In this document: positions 1 through 8,371 of the stretch, one piece after another
How positions within the stretch are numbered: position 1 is the stretch's first letter
Layout: every line of letters starts with the position of its first letter
Assembly (NCBI RefSeq): GCF_030161375.1
Contig: NZ_BSSQ01000014.1
Coordinates: 179,230-243,229 of the forward strand
DNA from: Paenibacillus glycanilyticus
GTDB taxonomy: Bacteria; Bacillota; Bacilli; Paenibacillales; Paenibacillaceae
DNA length: 64,000 nt
Reading direction: 5' to 3'
Notes under the pieces: model-generated
The model's input: only the letters and a program-made list of their open reading frames with translations
Databases searched by the model: none
What the model was told of the DNA's origin: nothing
Translations under genes and position numbers: made by a program

Positions 1-1225
1 GAGCGGCGTTGCCGGCTGTCAGCACGATCGTAACGGCGAGGAAGAACATGAGACTTACGGCGGCAAGGGCTGCGAATACGTAGATCATCGTTTTGCCTAT
101 CGTGGATAAGCAAGTGACGATCGGCGAATCGCCAAGCGGCTGCATGACCGCGGCTGAAACATTGTAGATCAGCGCCAGCGTCAATATTTTGACGGCGGGG
201 AACGCGCATAGGAACAGTAGAATAATGACGCCTGCCAGTCCGATTGCATTTTTGGCAAGCAGGGAAGCAGATATGACCGTATCCGCAGCATCCGTGAACA
301 TCCGTCCGACCACCGGAACAAAGTTGCCGGTCACAAACTTGGCCGTCCTCATCGTAATTCCGTCCGTTACCGCTCCTTTAGCCCCTTGCACCGAAAGAAC
401 GCCGAGAAACACAGTGACCAGTACCCCCATGATGCCTACCCCGATATTCCGGAGCAAATTCGCCAGCTGGGTGACTTTGAATTTATCCGTTAGCGCGCTC
501 ACGATATGCAAGACGGCCGAGAAGAACAGCAGCGGAAACACAATGGTGTAGATGACGGTTCCGACCGTATTGATCATGAAGATAATTAGCGGATGCAGAA
601 TCGATACGGTCAGCACGTTTCCCATCGCGGCGAGCAATGTCAGAAGAAGCGGCATCATGGCTAACATGAACTGGATCATGGTACCGATTGCGTCTTTGGC
701 GTAACCGATAGCTACGTGGAAGCTATTAACGGCAATGATGATCAGCACCATGTAAGTGATTGAATAAGCCACCTTGCTGACGGCATTCCGTTCAAAAGCG
801 TTTTGCAGCGTTTCCAGCACCATGCTGAACACGGTGAGCATAACGATAGTGACTAGTAATTTGCCGTTATACAACACTTCGTGGAAGAAGTAACCAAGCA
901 GCCCTTTAACCACGGTAGAGAGCTTCAGCCCTTCGCCGCCGGGCTTCAGCATGTCGAAGAAGGTTGGCATTTTCTCATCCGGAAAATATCCGCCGTACTC
1001 CTCTTTCAACCGGCTCCAGTAGTTTTCAACCGTTTCGGTGTCGAGCCCTTTAAGCTGGCTTTCGGTCAACTGGTCCGTCATGGCCGTATCGCTCTGCTGC
1101 TGCCCTGTCGCTTCTGCCGGCGCGTTCTCCGCTGCCGAGACCGGAATGGCCAGAAACATACTGACCAGCCAGGCGATCAGCAGAAAAGCGAATAACCGGA
1201 AGGTATACGCATACAGCTTGTTCAT
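1..1225 (-). CDS. spoIIIAE: Stage III sporulation protein AE (3' end outside window)
   Basis: Polytopic membrane protein of the SpoIIIA-SpoIIQ channel that links mother cell and forespore during engulfment. The ATG at 1225 follows a strong GGGGGG Shine-Dalgarno. The translation starts MNKLYAYTFRLFAFLLIAWL, a signal-like hydrophobic segment, then an Ala/Gln/Thr-rich stretch and a soluble region of about 80 residues. After that come successive hydrophobic helices with small Gly/Ala motifs typical of SpoIIIAE. About 408 codons are visible and the frame is still open at base 1, so the protein is cut by the window edge. It starts 4 nt after the spoIIIAD stop codon, as in the spoIIIAA-AH operon. 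Identity is inferred from topology plus its place after spoIIIAA-AD. Confidence 0.93.
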   Translation of the reverse strand, partial: MNKLYAYTFRLFAFLLIAWLVSMFLAIPVSAAENAPAEATGQQQSDTAMTDQLTESQLKGLDTETVENYWSRLKEEYGGYFPDEKMPTFFDMLKPGGEGLKLSTVVKGLLGYFFHEVLYNGKLLVTIVMLTVFSMVLETLQNAFERNAVSKVAYSITYMVLIIIAVNSFHVAIGYAKDAIGTMIQFMLAMMPLLLTLLAAMGNVLTVSILHPLIIFMINTVGTVIYTIVFPLLFFSAVLHIVSALTDKFKVTQLANLLRNIGVGIMGVLVTVFLGVLSVQGAKGAVTDGITMRTAKFVTGNFVPVVGRMFTDAADTVISASLLAKNAIGLAGVIILLFLCAFPAVKILTLALIYNVSAAVMQPLGDSPIVTCLSTIGKTMIYVFAALAAVSLMFFLAVTIVLTAGNAA

Positions 1226-1229
1226 CCGT

Positions 1230-1631
1230 TTACCCCCCCGCCGGCAGCAGCCCCATTACGGTCTCGACGATTACGCTTATAATCGGAACCGCCATGACAA
1301 GAATAAGCACCTTCCCGGCAAACTCAATTCTCGATGCGATGCTCTCTTGACCGGCATCTCTTACTATCTGCGCTCCAAATTCGACGATATAGGCGATGCC
1401 GATAATTTTCAGAATCGTCTTCAAGTAAATGGAAGGTATGCCGGAGCGGTCCGCCAAATCCTCAAGCACCGTGATGACGGAATCGATTTTACCGATGAGG
1501 AAGATGAAGATAAACAGTCCGGTAAAAGCCGCAAGCAGAAAGGCGAATAATGGCTTCTGCTCTCGGACGACAATAATGAGAATAGTGGCGATCAGCCCGA
1601 GGCCGACGATCTGAATAATCTCCAACTTCAT
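1230..1631 (-). CDS. spoIIIAD: Stage III sporulation protein AD
   Basis: Small integral membrane protein of 133 residues in the SpoIIIA channel complex. It begins MKLEIIQIVGLGLIATILII and shows at least four hydrophobic segments separated by short charged loops (VREQKP, GKIDSVITVLEDLADRSG). Length and pattern match SpoIIIAD, which is related to SpoIIIAC over its N-terminal part. It lies 29 nt after spoIIIAC and 4 nt before spoIIIAE on the same strand, so it should be co-transcribed under the sigma-E promoter upstream of spoIIIAA. Confidence 0.95.
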   Translation of the reverse strand: MKLEIIQIVGLGLIATILIIVVREQKPLFAFLLAAFTGLFIFIFLIGKIDSVITVLEDLADRSGIPSIYLKTILKIIGIAYIVEFGAQIVRDAGQESIASRIEFAGKVLILVMAVPIISVIVETVMGLLPAGG

Positions 1632-1660
1632 TCACCTACTTGCGGCTTCTTTCGAACGTT

Positions 1661-1864
1661 TTATTGAAACAGGAAGATTGTCTTGATTTCTTGAAACAAA
1701 TCGTTCAGCAGCCGAATGACCATAAACAGGACAACGACAAAGCCGATCAGCGTAACCCATTGCGCCATATCCTCTTTCCCCATCTGCTTCAGTACCGTAT
1801 GAATCATGCCAATAATAATTCCGATACCTGCAATTTGGAAAATAGCGCTCACATCCATATTCAT
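1661..1864 (-). CDS. spoIIIAC: Stage III sporulation protein AC
   Basis: A 67-residue protein made of two transmembrane helices (about residues 8-24 and 37-53) joined by the loop KQMGKEDMAQW, which is characteristic of SpoIIIAC. It is a membrane component of the SpoIIIA-SpoIIQ feeding apparatus. The gene is 15 nt downstream of spoIIIAB. Size, topology and operon position leave little doubt. Confidence 0.95.
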   Translation of the reverse strand: MNMDVSAIFQIAGIGIIIGMIHTVLKQMGKEDMAQWVTLIGFVVVLFMVIRLLNDLFQEIKTIFLFQ

Positions 1865-1879
1865 TTGAGCGGCACCCCA

Positions 1880-2398
1880 CTAAACCATCAATATCACGAC
1901 GAGCACGGCAATCAGCACGCCCAGGCTTTTCCACATCTTCTCATAACGCGTTTGGTCCTCTCTTGCAGCGTCTTCCTCTGCTTTCAGTTGCAGCAGCGCC
2001 AGGTGGATATGTTTCAGTTGATCCTCCTTATCGCTTATGCCTAGAGTAGAACCAAGCCGGTGCATGATCGAAAGCTCGGTCTTCTTCAGCGCCGTCGATC
2101 CCCATCCGCTAGTCATCGCTTGCTCCCAGCTCTCGCGAAAGGTTAGCCCTTCGGGTCCGTTTACTCGTTCAGTGGCATCCCGGAACAATCCTGCCAAAGG
2201 CTCCGGCACCGCATCGGCCGTTCGCTCCATTGCTTCCGGCAGCGGAGTATGGCCATAACCGATTTCCGTCTCGAGCCTTTGAAGCGCATGAGCCAACTGG
2301 CGAAGCTGCCTGGGTCTTGCCGCCAATCTAGCTGCCTGCTGAAAGCCGATCATCGTACCTGCGAATAGGATCAATACAGCGCCTAGCAGCTTGATCAA
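1880..2398 (-). CDS. spoIIIAB: Stage III sporulation protein AB
   Basis: A 172-residue protein with an N-terminal transmembrane helix (MIKLLGAVLILFAGTMIGF), a helical cytosolic middle (ALQRLETEIGYGHTPLPEAM) and a C-terminal hydrophobic helix (KSLGVLIAVLVVILMV). This is the SpoIIIAB layout, whose middle resembles GspF-type secretion platform proteins. Its start overlaps the end of spoIIIAA by 4 nt, suggesting translational coupling of the ATPase and its presumed membrane partner. Confidence 0.95.
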   Translation of the reverse strand: MIKLLGAVLILFAGTMIGFQQAARLAARPRQLRQLAHALQRLETEIGYGHTPLPEAMERTADAVPEPLAGLFRDATERVNGPEGLTFRESWEQAMTSGWGSTALKKTELSIMHRLGSTLGISDKEDQLKHIHLALLQLKAEEDAAREDQTRYEKMWKSLGVLIAVLVVILMV

Positions 2399-3447
2399 GG
2401 GCCATCGCCCCTTTGCATCCCGGCGTAAGCCTGCTCTTGCTCGCCGATAGAAGCAGTTGCAGTAGGCTCCCGCGCGGCAGCGGGCAGCTTGTCTCTCCTG
2501 TCCGCGGCAATAACCCGGTGCATGAACCCGTCAGCAGATCGTTTCAACTCCACGACGTAAGTAAAAGCGCCTTCCTCCAGCAGTTGCCTAAGTACCGGCC
2601 TTCCTCGGGCATCCTGCAAGTCGTAAGCATGGGCGGTTGCAATAACGCTTATCCCTGCGTGACTCGCTTCGCGAATCGCGTCTCCATCTTCCGGCCGGCC
2701 GATTTCATCAACAATAACGACATCGGGTGACATCGAGCGAAGCAGCATCATCATTCCTTCCGCCTTTGGACAAGCGTCCATCACATCGGTTCGCGGTCCA
2801 ACATCGAAAGTTGGAATACCTCTCACGCAAGCGGCAATCTCCGACCGTTCATCCACGATCGCAACTTTGCGGCCGGACCAACCCGCCGCATGCTCAAACA
2901 TTCCCCAATGTCCATAGCTGATCGAGCGGGCTATATCTCTGACAATGGTTGTTTTCCCTTGCTGGGGTGGAGCGAGAATCAATGTTGAATGAACGGACTT
3001 ACGGTTCTTGTCCAGCAGCTTCGGCAGCAAATTCCGGGCTGAACCTACTACCTCCCGGGCAATCCGGATATTGAATCCGCCAATATCCCGAATTCCTCGG
3101 ACATGACCGCCGTCCAGAATCGTTCGCCCGGCTAGTCCAATCCGATGCCCTCCCGCAACAGTAATGAATCCCCTCTTTAACTCCTCTTCCATGGCGTATA
3201 GCGAATGATTCGTAATTTTCTCCAGCAGCTTCCGGCAAGTATCCGCGTTAGGCTTGTACGCTCCGTCACTGCCTGCACGAAGAGTTCCATCAGATGCGGC
3301 AAAACGGGACTGTCCCCGCACGCCGAGCTCCAGCGGCCGGCCTTCCCGAATCCGTATTTCTTCCAACTGCTCCATTGCCGATTCGGGCAGCTTATCCAGC
3401 ACCGCCTTCAGCTCCGGCGGAAGCAAATGCATGATACGGTCCAGCAT
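2395..3447 (-). CDS. spoIIIAA: Stage III sporulation protein AA (ATPase)
   Basis: The 350-residue mother-cell ATPase thought to energise the SpoIIIA-SpoIIQ channel, related to GspE/VirB11-type secretion ATPases. A P-loop (APPQQGKTT) lies at about residues 159-167 and a Walker B (DVVIVDEIGRPED) at about 242-254. The TAHA motif near residue 270 fits the family. It is the first gene of the operon, preceded by a consensus sigma-E promoter 40-70 nt upstream. The C-terminal 40 residues are Ala/Glu/Gln-rich and look disordered. Confidence 0.96.
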   Translation of the reverse strand: MLDRIMHLLPPELKAVLDKLPESAMEQLEEIRIREGRPLELGVRGQSRFAASDGTLRAGSDGAYKPNADTCRKLLEKITNHSLYAMEEELKRGFITVAGGHRIGLAGRTILDGGHVRGIRDIGGFNIRIAREVVGSARNLLPKLLDKNRKSVHSTLILAPPQQGKTTIVRDIARSISYGHWGMFEHAAGWSGRKVAIVDERSEIAACVRGIPTFDVGPRTDVMDACPKAEGMMMLLRSMSPDVVIVDEIGRPEDGDAIREASHAGISVIATAHAYDLQDARGRPVLRQLLEEGAFTYVVELKRSADGFMHRVIAADRRDKLPAAAREPTATASIGEQEQAYAGMQRGDGP

Positions 3448-3485
3448 AAGTCATCACTCCCGGATGAAAAGTCCTTCGTACTCTT

Positions 3486-3514
3486 ATTTGTATGCTTGCC
3501 TCACTAGAATATGT
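3486..3514 (-). promoter_or_regulatory. Sigma-E promoter of the spoIIIA operon
   Basis: Read on the minus strand, a -35 of ACATATT (3508-3514) is followed after 13 nt by a -10 of CATACAAAT (3486-3494). This matches the sigma-E consensus closely and lies 39 nt upstream of the spoIIIAA start. The B. subtilis spoIIIA operon is known to be sigma-E dependent, so motif and context agree. Confidence 0.85.
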
Positions 3515-3541
3515 CCAACAACTTGCAGATTTAATAGATTG

Positions 3542-3808
3542 CTATTTTTTTAAAATGCCAATAAGCAAACAGAGCACGCCCGCGGTTACCCATGCCATCT
3601 TTCCGAATGAAAGCTTGTCTGTCATGCCAATGAGACCAATCGTTGTTGTGGCGATTAATATAAAAGGTCCTACTAATGCGAGAGATGAATTGACGACTAA
3701 TGCTTTGTCGATCTGGTTCAACCTAAGCATGAGCAGAGCCGCGCAAATCTCGATCGTTCCCGATGTAAGCCGTAAAGACGCCATGGTGAGTACGATTTTA
3801 TTCAACAT
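3542..3808 (-). CDS. yqhV: YqhV family membrane protein (DUF2619)
   Basis: An 88-residue protein with three predicted transmembrane helices and the family-like start MLNKIVLTMASLRLTSGTIE. The ATG at 3808 was preferred over the GTG at 3811 because it lies 9 nt after AAGGAGG. In B. subtilis yqhV sits between efp and spoIIIAA; here it keeps its place beside spoIIIA, while efp has been moved away by the sulfolactate, DUF441 and lysC genes. Function unknown. Confidence 0.88.
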   Translation of the reverse strand: MLNKIVLTMASLRLTSGTIEICAALLMLRLNQIDKALVVNSSLALVGPFILIATTTIGLIGMTDKLSFGKMAWVTAGVLCLLIGILKK

Positions 3809-3862
3809 CACCGTTCACCTCCTTGTCCGACGCCAAATCTTGCAGGCCTTATTCCAGCTATT

Positions 3863-3890
3863 TCATAAATCAGCATCCCTTTCATCCTAT
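3863..3890 (+). promoter_or_regulatory. Possible sigma-E-like promoter ahead of the sulfolactate genes
   Basis: TCATAAA (3863-3869) and CATCCTAT (3883-3890) are separated by 13 nt and lie about 115 nt upstream of the synthase start. The -35 equals the one proposed for yqfC in this window; the -10 departs from CATACAAT at two or three positions. The B. subtilis yit sulfolactate genes are expressed in the mother cell, which makes a sigma-E site plausible. The match is weak. Confidence 0.3.
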
Positions 3891-4005
3891 GAAGCTCGTC
3901 TCTTATTCATGCTTACCGCACGGGCACACGCCCAGCACCTCCTGCATATATTGCTCCATGCCCCGCCCTCAAGCGGGAATCATCATATGTTAGGAGTCAA
4001 CTCCC

Positions 4006-4833
4006 ATGACAACAGCGAGCAAAGCGGTTTGGCACCGCACTTTGCATGATCCGAGCGGTTACCGCGATTACGGCCCTGCAAGCCAAAAGGGAAAAACGAT
4101 GGTCATCGACAAAGGTATCGGGCTAGGTAGCTTTGCCGATTTCTTGCAAGTGGCCGGCCGCTATGTGGATGTGATCAAGCTTGGATTCGGAACGGCTGTT
4201 TTGTATGAGCCGGAATTTCTCAAAAGTAAAATCGAGCTTGCCAAAAAAAGCGGGATAATCATCATGCCGGGGGGCACATTGCTTGAAACCGCTGTTCAGC
4301 AGCGATTAGCCGCATCGTTCTTCGATACGATCTGCGAGCTTGGGTTTAACGGCATTGAGGTATCTGACGGCACGATCGAGCTGGGTCGAAATCAGCGGAC
4401 AGAGCTGATCAAAGAGGGCAAACAAAGAGGGCTGCTTGTTCTTACCGAATACGGCAAAAAATCAGCAGGATCACTAATAGATCCGGAGGAACTGGCGGTT
4501 ACAGCCGATTATGATCTGGCAGCCGGCGCTGCCTGGGTTACGGTTGAAGCCAGGGAATCGGGATTGGACGTAGGTCTGTTTGATGAAAAGGGCAACTGCA
4601 GGGAACAAACCATCGAGCAGATTCTGGCTGAAATGACCTCCCAGGACTGCCTGATGTGGGAAGCTCCGTTAAAGCAGCAGCAGGCATATTTGCTTCAACA
4701 ATTCGGGCCAAACGTCCATCTGGGCAACATTCAGCCTAGTGACGCCTTGGCTCTAGAGGCAATGCGCCGCGGACTCCGTTCCGATACGTTTGAATTCGGA
4801 ATGCGGGAGGAGCCTGCCCACTATATGATTTAA
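4006..4833 (+). CDS. comA: Phosphosulfolactate synthase (ComA/YitD family)
   Basis: Predicted (2R)-phospho-3-sulfolactate synthase, 275 residues, joining sulfite to phosphoenolpyruvate. The TIM-barrel signatures of the family are visible: VIDKGIGLG near residue 35, DVIKLGFGT near 59, MPGGTLLE near 87, GFNGIEVSDGTIEL near 115, TEYGKKS near 148 and a C-terminal LGNIQPSDALALEAMRRGLR. The start has a TAGGAG site 9 nt upstream. This is the coenzyme M pathway enzyme; in B. subtilis the homolog yitD serves spore 3-sulfolactate synthesis. It is not the competence regulator of the same name. The phosphatase gene follows 29 nt downstream. Confidence 0.93.
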   Translation: MTTASKAVWHRTLHDPSGYRDYGPASQKGKTMVIDKGIGLGSFADFLQVAGRYVDVIKLGFGTAVLYEPEFLKSKIELAKKSGIIIMPGGTLLETAVQQRLAASFFDTICELGFNGIEVSDGTIELGRNQRTELIKEGKQRGLLVLTEYGKKSAGSLIDPEELAVTADYDLAAGAAWVTVEARESGLDVGLFDEKGNCREQTIEQILAEMTSQDCLMWEAPLKQQQAYLLQQFGPNVHLGNIQPSDALALEAMRRGLRSDTFEFGMREEPAHYMI

Positions 4834-4862
4834 AGCAACAACAGAAAGGAAGAGCGATTGCT

Positions 4863-5585
4863 ATGCAAGTGCAAGTCATTTCAAGCGTGAATGAAGCCAG
4901 CTCCGCACAATTCGTCCACAAAACGGCTATGATTATCGACGTGCTCCGGGCCACGAGCTCCATTATTACAGCGCTGGCTACCGGCTCCTCCGGCGTCATT
5001 CCCGTGGAGACCGTAATGGAAGCCCGTACAGCGCAGCAGGAAGGCGATTTGCTCTGCGGAGAACGCTTCTGCAAAAAAATCCCCGGCTTCGATCTTGGAA
5101 ACTCGCCTGAAGAGTTTCTGATGAACGCGGTTAAAGACCGTCGCGTCATCTTGACGACAACTAACGGCACCAGAGCCATTCATAAATCAACAAGAGCGGA
5201 AACGATGTTGATTGCTGCTTTGCTGAATGCTTCCGCATGTGCCAAGACGGCAATCGATCTAAGGCGGGATGTTGTTATTTTATGTGCGGGAAGCCATGAT
5301 GAATTTGCCATTGAGGATGGATTATGTGCCGGACTTCTTCTTTCCAGGATGCAGAGATTATGTTCTGCCCCGCTCGAGATTGATGACTTCGGACTCGCCA
5401 TGCTATCACTCTATCAAGACCGTGCCAACCAGATAAAAGAAACCATCCTCTCAGGAGCAACAGGCAAACGCCTGATTAAGCTCGGCATGGCCAGAGATAT
5501 TGATATTTGTTCGGAGGTTGACACCTATACCATTGTTCCGCGGCTGCAGTCCAGCGGGGATTTGTTGCTCTGCTCCTGCCACTGA
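4863..5585 (+). CDS. comB: 2-phosphosulfolactate phosphatase (ComB/YitC family)
   Basis: A 240-residue Mg-dependent acid phosphatase that removes phosphate from phosphosulfolactate to give (R)-3-sulfolactate. Family motifs include MIIDVLRATSSIITALA near residue 22, CGER near 61, FDLGNSPEEF near 74, LTTTNGTRAIH near 100 and a late CAGSHDEFAIEDGLCAGLL. The RBS is AAGGAAGAG. With the synthase gene upstream it forms the two-step route from PEP and sulfite to sulfolactate. The later enzymes of coenzyme M synthesis are not present, consistent with sulfolactate being the end product, as in Bacillus spores. Confidence 0.93.
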   Translation: MQVQVISSVNEASSAQFVHKTAMIIDVLRATSSIITALATGSSGVIPVETVMEARTAQQEGDLLCGERFCKKIPGFDLGNSPEEFLMNAVKDRRVILTTTNGTRAIHKSTRAETMLIAALLNASACAKTAIDLRRDVVILCAGSHDEFAIEDGLCAGLLLSRMQRLCSAPLEIDDFGLAMLSLYQDRANQIKETILSGATGKRLIKLGMARDIDICSEVDTYTIVPRLQSSGDLLLCSCH

Positions 5586-5655
5586 CATAATCGCGATAGG
5601 ATGTCCATATAATGGAGCAAGCAGTTTATCCGCTTCGTGACTGGAGTCCAAATCA

Positions 5656-6117
5656 ATGACCGGTGAATTGATATTAGTAGGTTTAATCGTGATTGGCCTG
5701 ATTGGGCGTTCGCCTATTATAGCAACGGCAGCGTGCGTGCTGCTTGCCGTTAAGCTTCTGCATCTAAGCCGGTTCCTGCCTTCGATCGAACGTCGGGGGC
5801 TGGAGCTTGGTTTATTGTTTCTGACGCTCAGCGTTCTCGTGCCCTTTGCTTCCGGCAAGGTCCAAATGAAAGAATTGATTGCCGCCTTTAATACATGGCC
5901 AGGCTGGCTTGCCTTAATTGGAGGAGCCGCTGCCGCCTACATGAATGCCAAAGGACTCGATTTGCTTAAGCTTGATCCTCAAATGGTCGTCGGGCTTGTG
6001 ATCGGTTCGATCTTCGGCATTATTTTTCTGCGCGGCATTCCGGTTGGTCCACTTATGGCAGCCGGGATTACGGCGATTTTGTACAAGGTGTTTAAGTTAA
6101 TGAGCGGAGGAGGATAA
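5656..6117 (+). CDS. DUF441 family membrane protein (YtwI-like)
   Basis: A 153-residue protein with four hydrophobic segments, a central [12 protein letters not shown] loop and the conserved [16 protein letters not shown] and [12 protein letters not shown] segments of the DUF441 (YeaL/YtwI) family. The RBS is GGAG, 9 nt before the ATG. It is on the same strand as the sulfolactate genes, 70 nt after the phosphatase gene, and could share their transcript. No role is established; a link to sulfolactate movement would be guesswork. Confidence 0.85.
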   Translation: MTGELILVGLIVIGLIGRSPIIATAACVLLAVKLLHLSRFLPSIERRGLELGLLFLTLSVLVPFASGKVQMKELIAAFNTWPGWLALIGGAAAAYMNAKGLDLLKLDPQMVVGLVIGSIFGIIFLRGIPVGPLMAAGITAILYKVFKLMSGGG

Positions 6118-6148
6118 ACGGCGAATTATTCTCGGGTTAAAGACCAAA

Positions 6149-6239
6149 CTGCGCATTGAATATTCTTCCGATCGCCATTGCTCGGGGATTCCGCTGAATT
6201 AAATTTTAGCAGTAGGAATCCCCAGAGCAAAAGCGAACG
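6149..6239. repeat. Dispersed hairpin repeat, copy 1
   Basis: A 91-base non-coding unit nearly repeated at 24735-24824. It contains a long imperfect inverted repeat: left arm 6169-6192 (CGATCGCCATTGCTCGGGG then ATTCC) and right arm 6215-6239, with a loop of about 22 bases. It lies between the convergent genes for DUF441 and lysC, about 80 nt before an intrinsic terminator. I saw no coding potential. It is a candidate member of a multicopy extragenic palindrome family. Confidence 0.8.
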
Positions 6240-6317
6240 TTATCACTTCTACAGAATCATTCAACGCTCCGTTTGGATTTAACCTGTCAAATAGATCGCC
6301 GTTTATTGTGGAAGGGC

Positions 6318-6357
6318 CGAAAAAAAAGCCGTGCAGCTAACCTGCACGGCCATTTTT
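6318..6357. terminator. Bidirectional intrinsic terminator between DUF441 gene and lysC
   Basis: A perfect 9-bp stem GCCGTGCAG / CTGCACGGC (6328-6336 and 6342-6350) with a 5-nt loop. An A-run precedes it and ATTTTTT follows, so it can stop transcripts arriving from either convergent gene. Confidence 0.88.
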
Positions 6358-6372
6358 TATGATCAAAACTTA

Positions 6373-7626
6373 TTAACGGCGGTCTTGAGGTCCGCCGACG
6401 AATACTTGCTCAGCTGTGTCCAGACCATAAGCCGTATGAAGGGCGCGTACAACGTCCTGCAGAGGCTCAGCCGCGATAATGCATGAAACTTTGATTTCGG
6501 ATGTGCTAACCATCTTAATGCTAACGCCCAGCTCCGAGATTGCGGCAAACATCGTTGCAGCTACTCCAGGATTGCTAACCATTCCCGCGCCAACGATCGA
6601 TACCTTCACAAGATTGTCTTCCGAAGTCACTTCGTTGAAAGGCACTTGGTCGCGGTTGCCGCTAATTACTTCAACGGCACGCGCAATATCATCACCGGAA
6701 ACAGTGAAGGAGAAATCCGCTTTACCGTCTTTAACACCGCTTTGCACGATAACGTCAACATCAATGCCGTTATTCGCAAGGGAACCAAATACTTTGGCGA
6801 GTACGCCCGGTACATCCTCAACGCCGAGAATGCTGATTCTTGCTACATTTTTGTCAAAAGCGATACCGCGTACAACTACACCTTGCTCCATGACCGCTTC
6901 CTCCTTCACACTTGTACCTTCGTTTTGCGTAAAGCTGGAACGTACAACAAGCTTCACATTGTTATGCTTTGCGTATTCCACCGCGCGCGGGTGAAGAACG
7001 GCAGCTCCCAAATGCGCCAGCTCCAGCATTTCGTCATACGAAATTTCATTCAATTTGCGAGCGCATTTCACGACGCGCGGGTCTGTCGAATAAATCCCGT
7101 CAACATCTGTGTAAATTTCGCACACATCCGCTTGAATGGCTGCGGCAAGCGCTACGGCTGTCGTATCCGATCCGCCGCGTCCAAGCGTTGTGATGTCGCC
7201 GTCTTCCGTCATGCCTTGGAAGCCCGCTACGATAACCACATTGCCCGCATCCAATTCTTTGAACAAACGATCAGGACGAATATCTGTAATCTTCGCCTTG
7301 CTGTGTACTGCTTCCGTCCGAATGCCAGCTTGCCAGCCTGTCAACGAAACCGCATTGTGGCCGAGCTGGTGAATCGTCATCGACAATAGTGCAACCGATA
7401 TTTGTTCACCTGTCGTCAGCAACATATCCATTTCCCGCGCAGGCGGGTTTGGATTCAGTTGCTTAGACTGATCAATTAAATCATCCGTTGTATCTCCCAT
7501 TGCGGATACGACAACCACAACGCGGTTACCCGCCGAACTGCTGTCTATAATCCGCTTTGCAACACGCTGCATCCGCTCCGGCGATCCTACCGAGCTTCCG
7601 CCAAACTTCATCACTATCAACGACAA
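6373..7626 (-). CDS. lysC: Aspartate kinase
   Basis: Phosphorylates L-aspartate, the first step toward lysine, threonine, methionine and diaminopimelate. The start region MSLIVMKFGGSSVGSPERM carries the KFGGSS motif; GRGGSDTTAVALAAA and DVDGIYSTDPR follow in the kinase domain. Two ACT domains occupy roughly residues 265-410 (ISILGVEDVPGVLAKVF and VSIVGAGMVSNPGVAA), implying amino acid feedback control. The TTG at 7626 was chosen because GGGAG lies 10 nt upstream; an alternative is the ATG at 7611. The protein is 417 residues. No lysine riboswitch is visible in the 147-nt upstream gap. Confidence 0.93.
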   Translation of the reverse strand: MSLIVMKFGGSSVGSPERMQRVAKRIIDSSSAGNRVVVVVSAMGDTTDDLIDQSKQLNPNPPAREMDMLLTTGEQISVALLSMTIHQLGHNAVSLTGWQAGIRTEAVHSKAKITDIRPDRLFKELDAGNVVIVAGFQGMTEDGDITTLGRGGSDTTAVALAAAIQADVCEIYTDVDGIYSTDPRVVKCARKLNEISYDEMLELAHLGAAVLHPRAVEYAKHNNVKLVVRSSFTQNEGTSVKEEAVMEQGVVVRGIAFDKNVARISILGVEDVPGVLAKVFGSLANNGIDVDVIVQSGVKDGKADFSFTVSGDDIARAVEVISGNRDQVPFNEVTSEDNLVKVSIVGAGMVSNPGVAATMFAAISELGVSIKMVSTSEIKVSCIIAAEPLQDVVRALHTAYGLDTAEQVFVGGPQDRR

Positions 7627-7719
7627 AGCTGATTCACTCCCAACCTTGACATATAACATACAAGTCAATAGTATAGCACAATTTCGGCTTGTCTGGGTAT
7701 ATCCGCCCACTGATTTTGT

Positions 7720-7760
7720 CGAAAAATAAAAAGCCGCCCGAATCCATGATTCGAACGGCT
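7720..7760 (-). terminator. efp: Intrinsic terminator of efp
   Basis: On the minus strand a 13-bp stem (7748-7760 with 7732-7744, two G-U wobbles, 3-nt loop) runs directly into TTTTTATTTTT. It lies 14 nt after the efp stop codon and separates efp from lysC. Confidence 0.88.
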
Positions 7761-7773
7761 TGTCTTGTATTAT

Positions 7774-8334
7774 CTATGCGCGGGAGATGTATTTGCCTTC
7801 GCGAGTATCGATCAGGAGCACATCGCCTTCGTTGATGAACAATGGTACTTGAACGTTCAGGCCAGTTTCAACCTTAGCATTCTTCGTCGCGCCTTGCGCC
7901 GTATTGCCTTTAACGGCAGCATCTGTTTCAACAACTTTCAGATCAACGCTGTTTGGCATTTGAATACCGATGATTTCGCCTTGGTAGCTGGAGATGTTAA
8001 CAGTCATGTTCTCTTTCAGGAAGTTCAGTTCCCACTCGAGTTGTTTGTAGTCCAGACCAAATTGGTCATAAGTCTCGTTATCCATGAATGTGTACTCATC
8101 GCCGGAGTTGTACAAGTATTGAACTGCACGGTTCTCGATGATCGCGCGGCCGATTGTTTCGCCTGCGCGGAATGTTTTTTCCACAACGTTGCCGTTACGG
8201 AGGTTTCTCAGCTTGGAGCGTACGAATGCCGCGCCTTTACCTGGTTTTACGTGTTGGAACTCGGTAACCGAGAAAATATCGCCGTCAACTTCGACGGTCA
8301 AGCCTGTTTTGAAATCGTTAACTGAAACTGTCAC
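7774..8334 (-). CDS. efp: Translation elongation factor P
   Basis: A 186-residue factor that relieves ribosome stalling at polyproline. It has the three beta-barrel (KOW, OB, OB) EF-P pattern. The loop [17 protein letters not shown] places the modifiable lysine at residue 33 in the PGKG context used by Bacillus-type 5-aminopentanol modification. The C-terminal signature ([20 protein letters not shown]) is complete. It is 37 nt downstream of pepP, the usual partner, and ends at its own terminator. Confidence 0.97.
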   Translation of the reverse strand: MTVSVNDFKTGLTVEVDGDIFSVTEFQHVKPGKGAAFVRSKLRNLRNGNVVEKTFRAGETIGRAIIENRAVQYLYNSGDEYTFMDNETYDQFGLDYKQLEWELNFLKENMTVNISSYQGEIIGIQMPNSVDLKVVETDAAVKGNTAQGATKNAKVETGLNVQVPLFINEGDVLLIDTREGKYISRA

Positions 8335-8371
8335 TTCAAATTCCCTCCTGAAATAGCTGCTTTAATAGTCC

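Noticed and set aside
1230..3553. Frames on the plus strand over spoIIIAA-AD (such as 1038-1550, 2413-2730, 3205-3507)
   Set aside because: They are antisense shadows of clear spoIII genes with no ribosome binding sites.
6646..7389. A 247-codon plus-strand frame inside lysC
   Set aside because: It is the mirror of aspartate kinase codons; the minus strand carries full kinase and ACT motifs.
7627..7773. Lysine riboswitch upstream of lysC
   Set aside because: The space to efp is only 147 nt and contains the efp terminator; no L-box conserved segment could be found.
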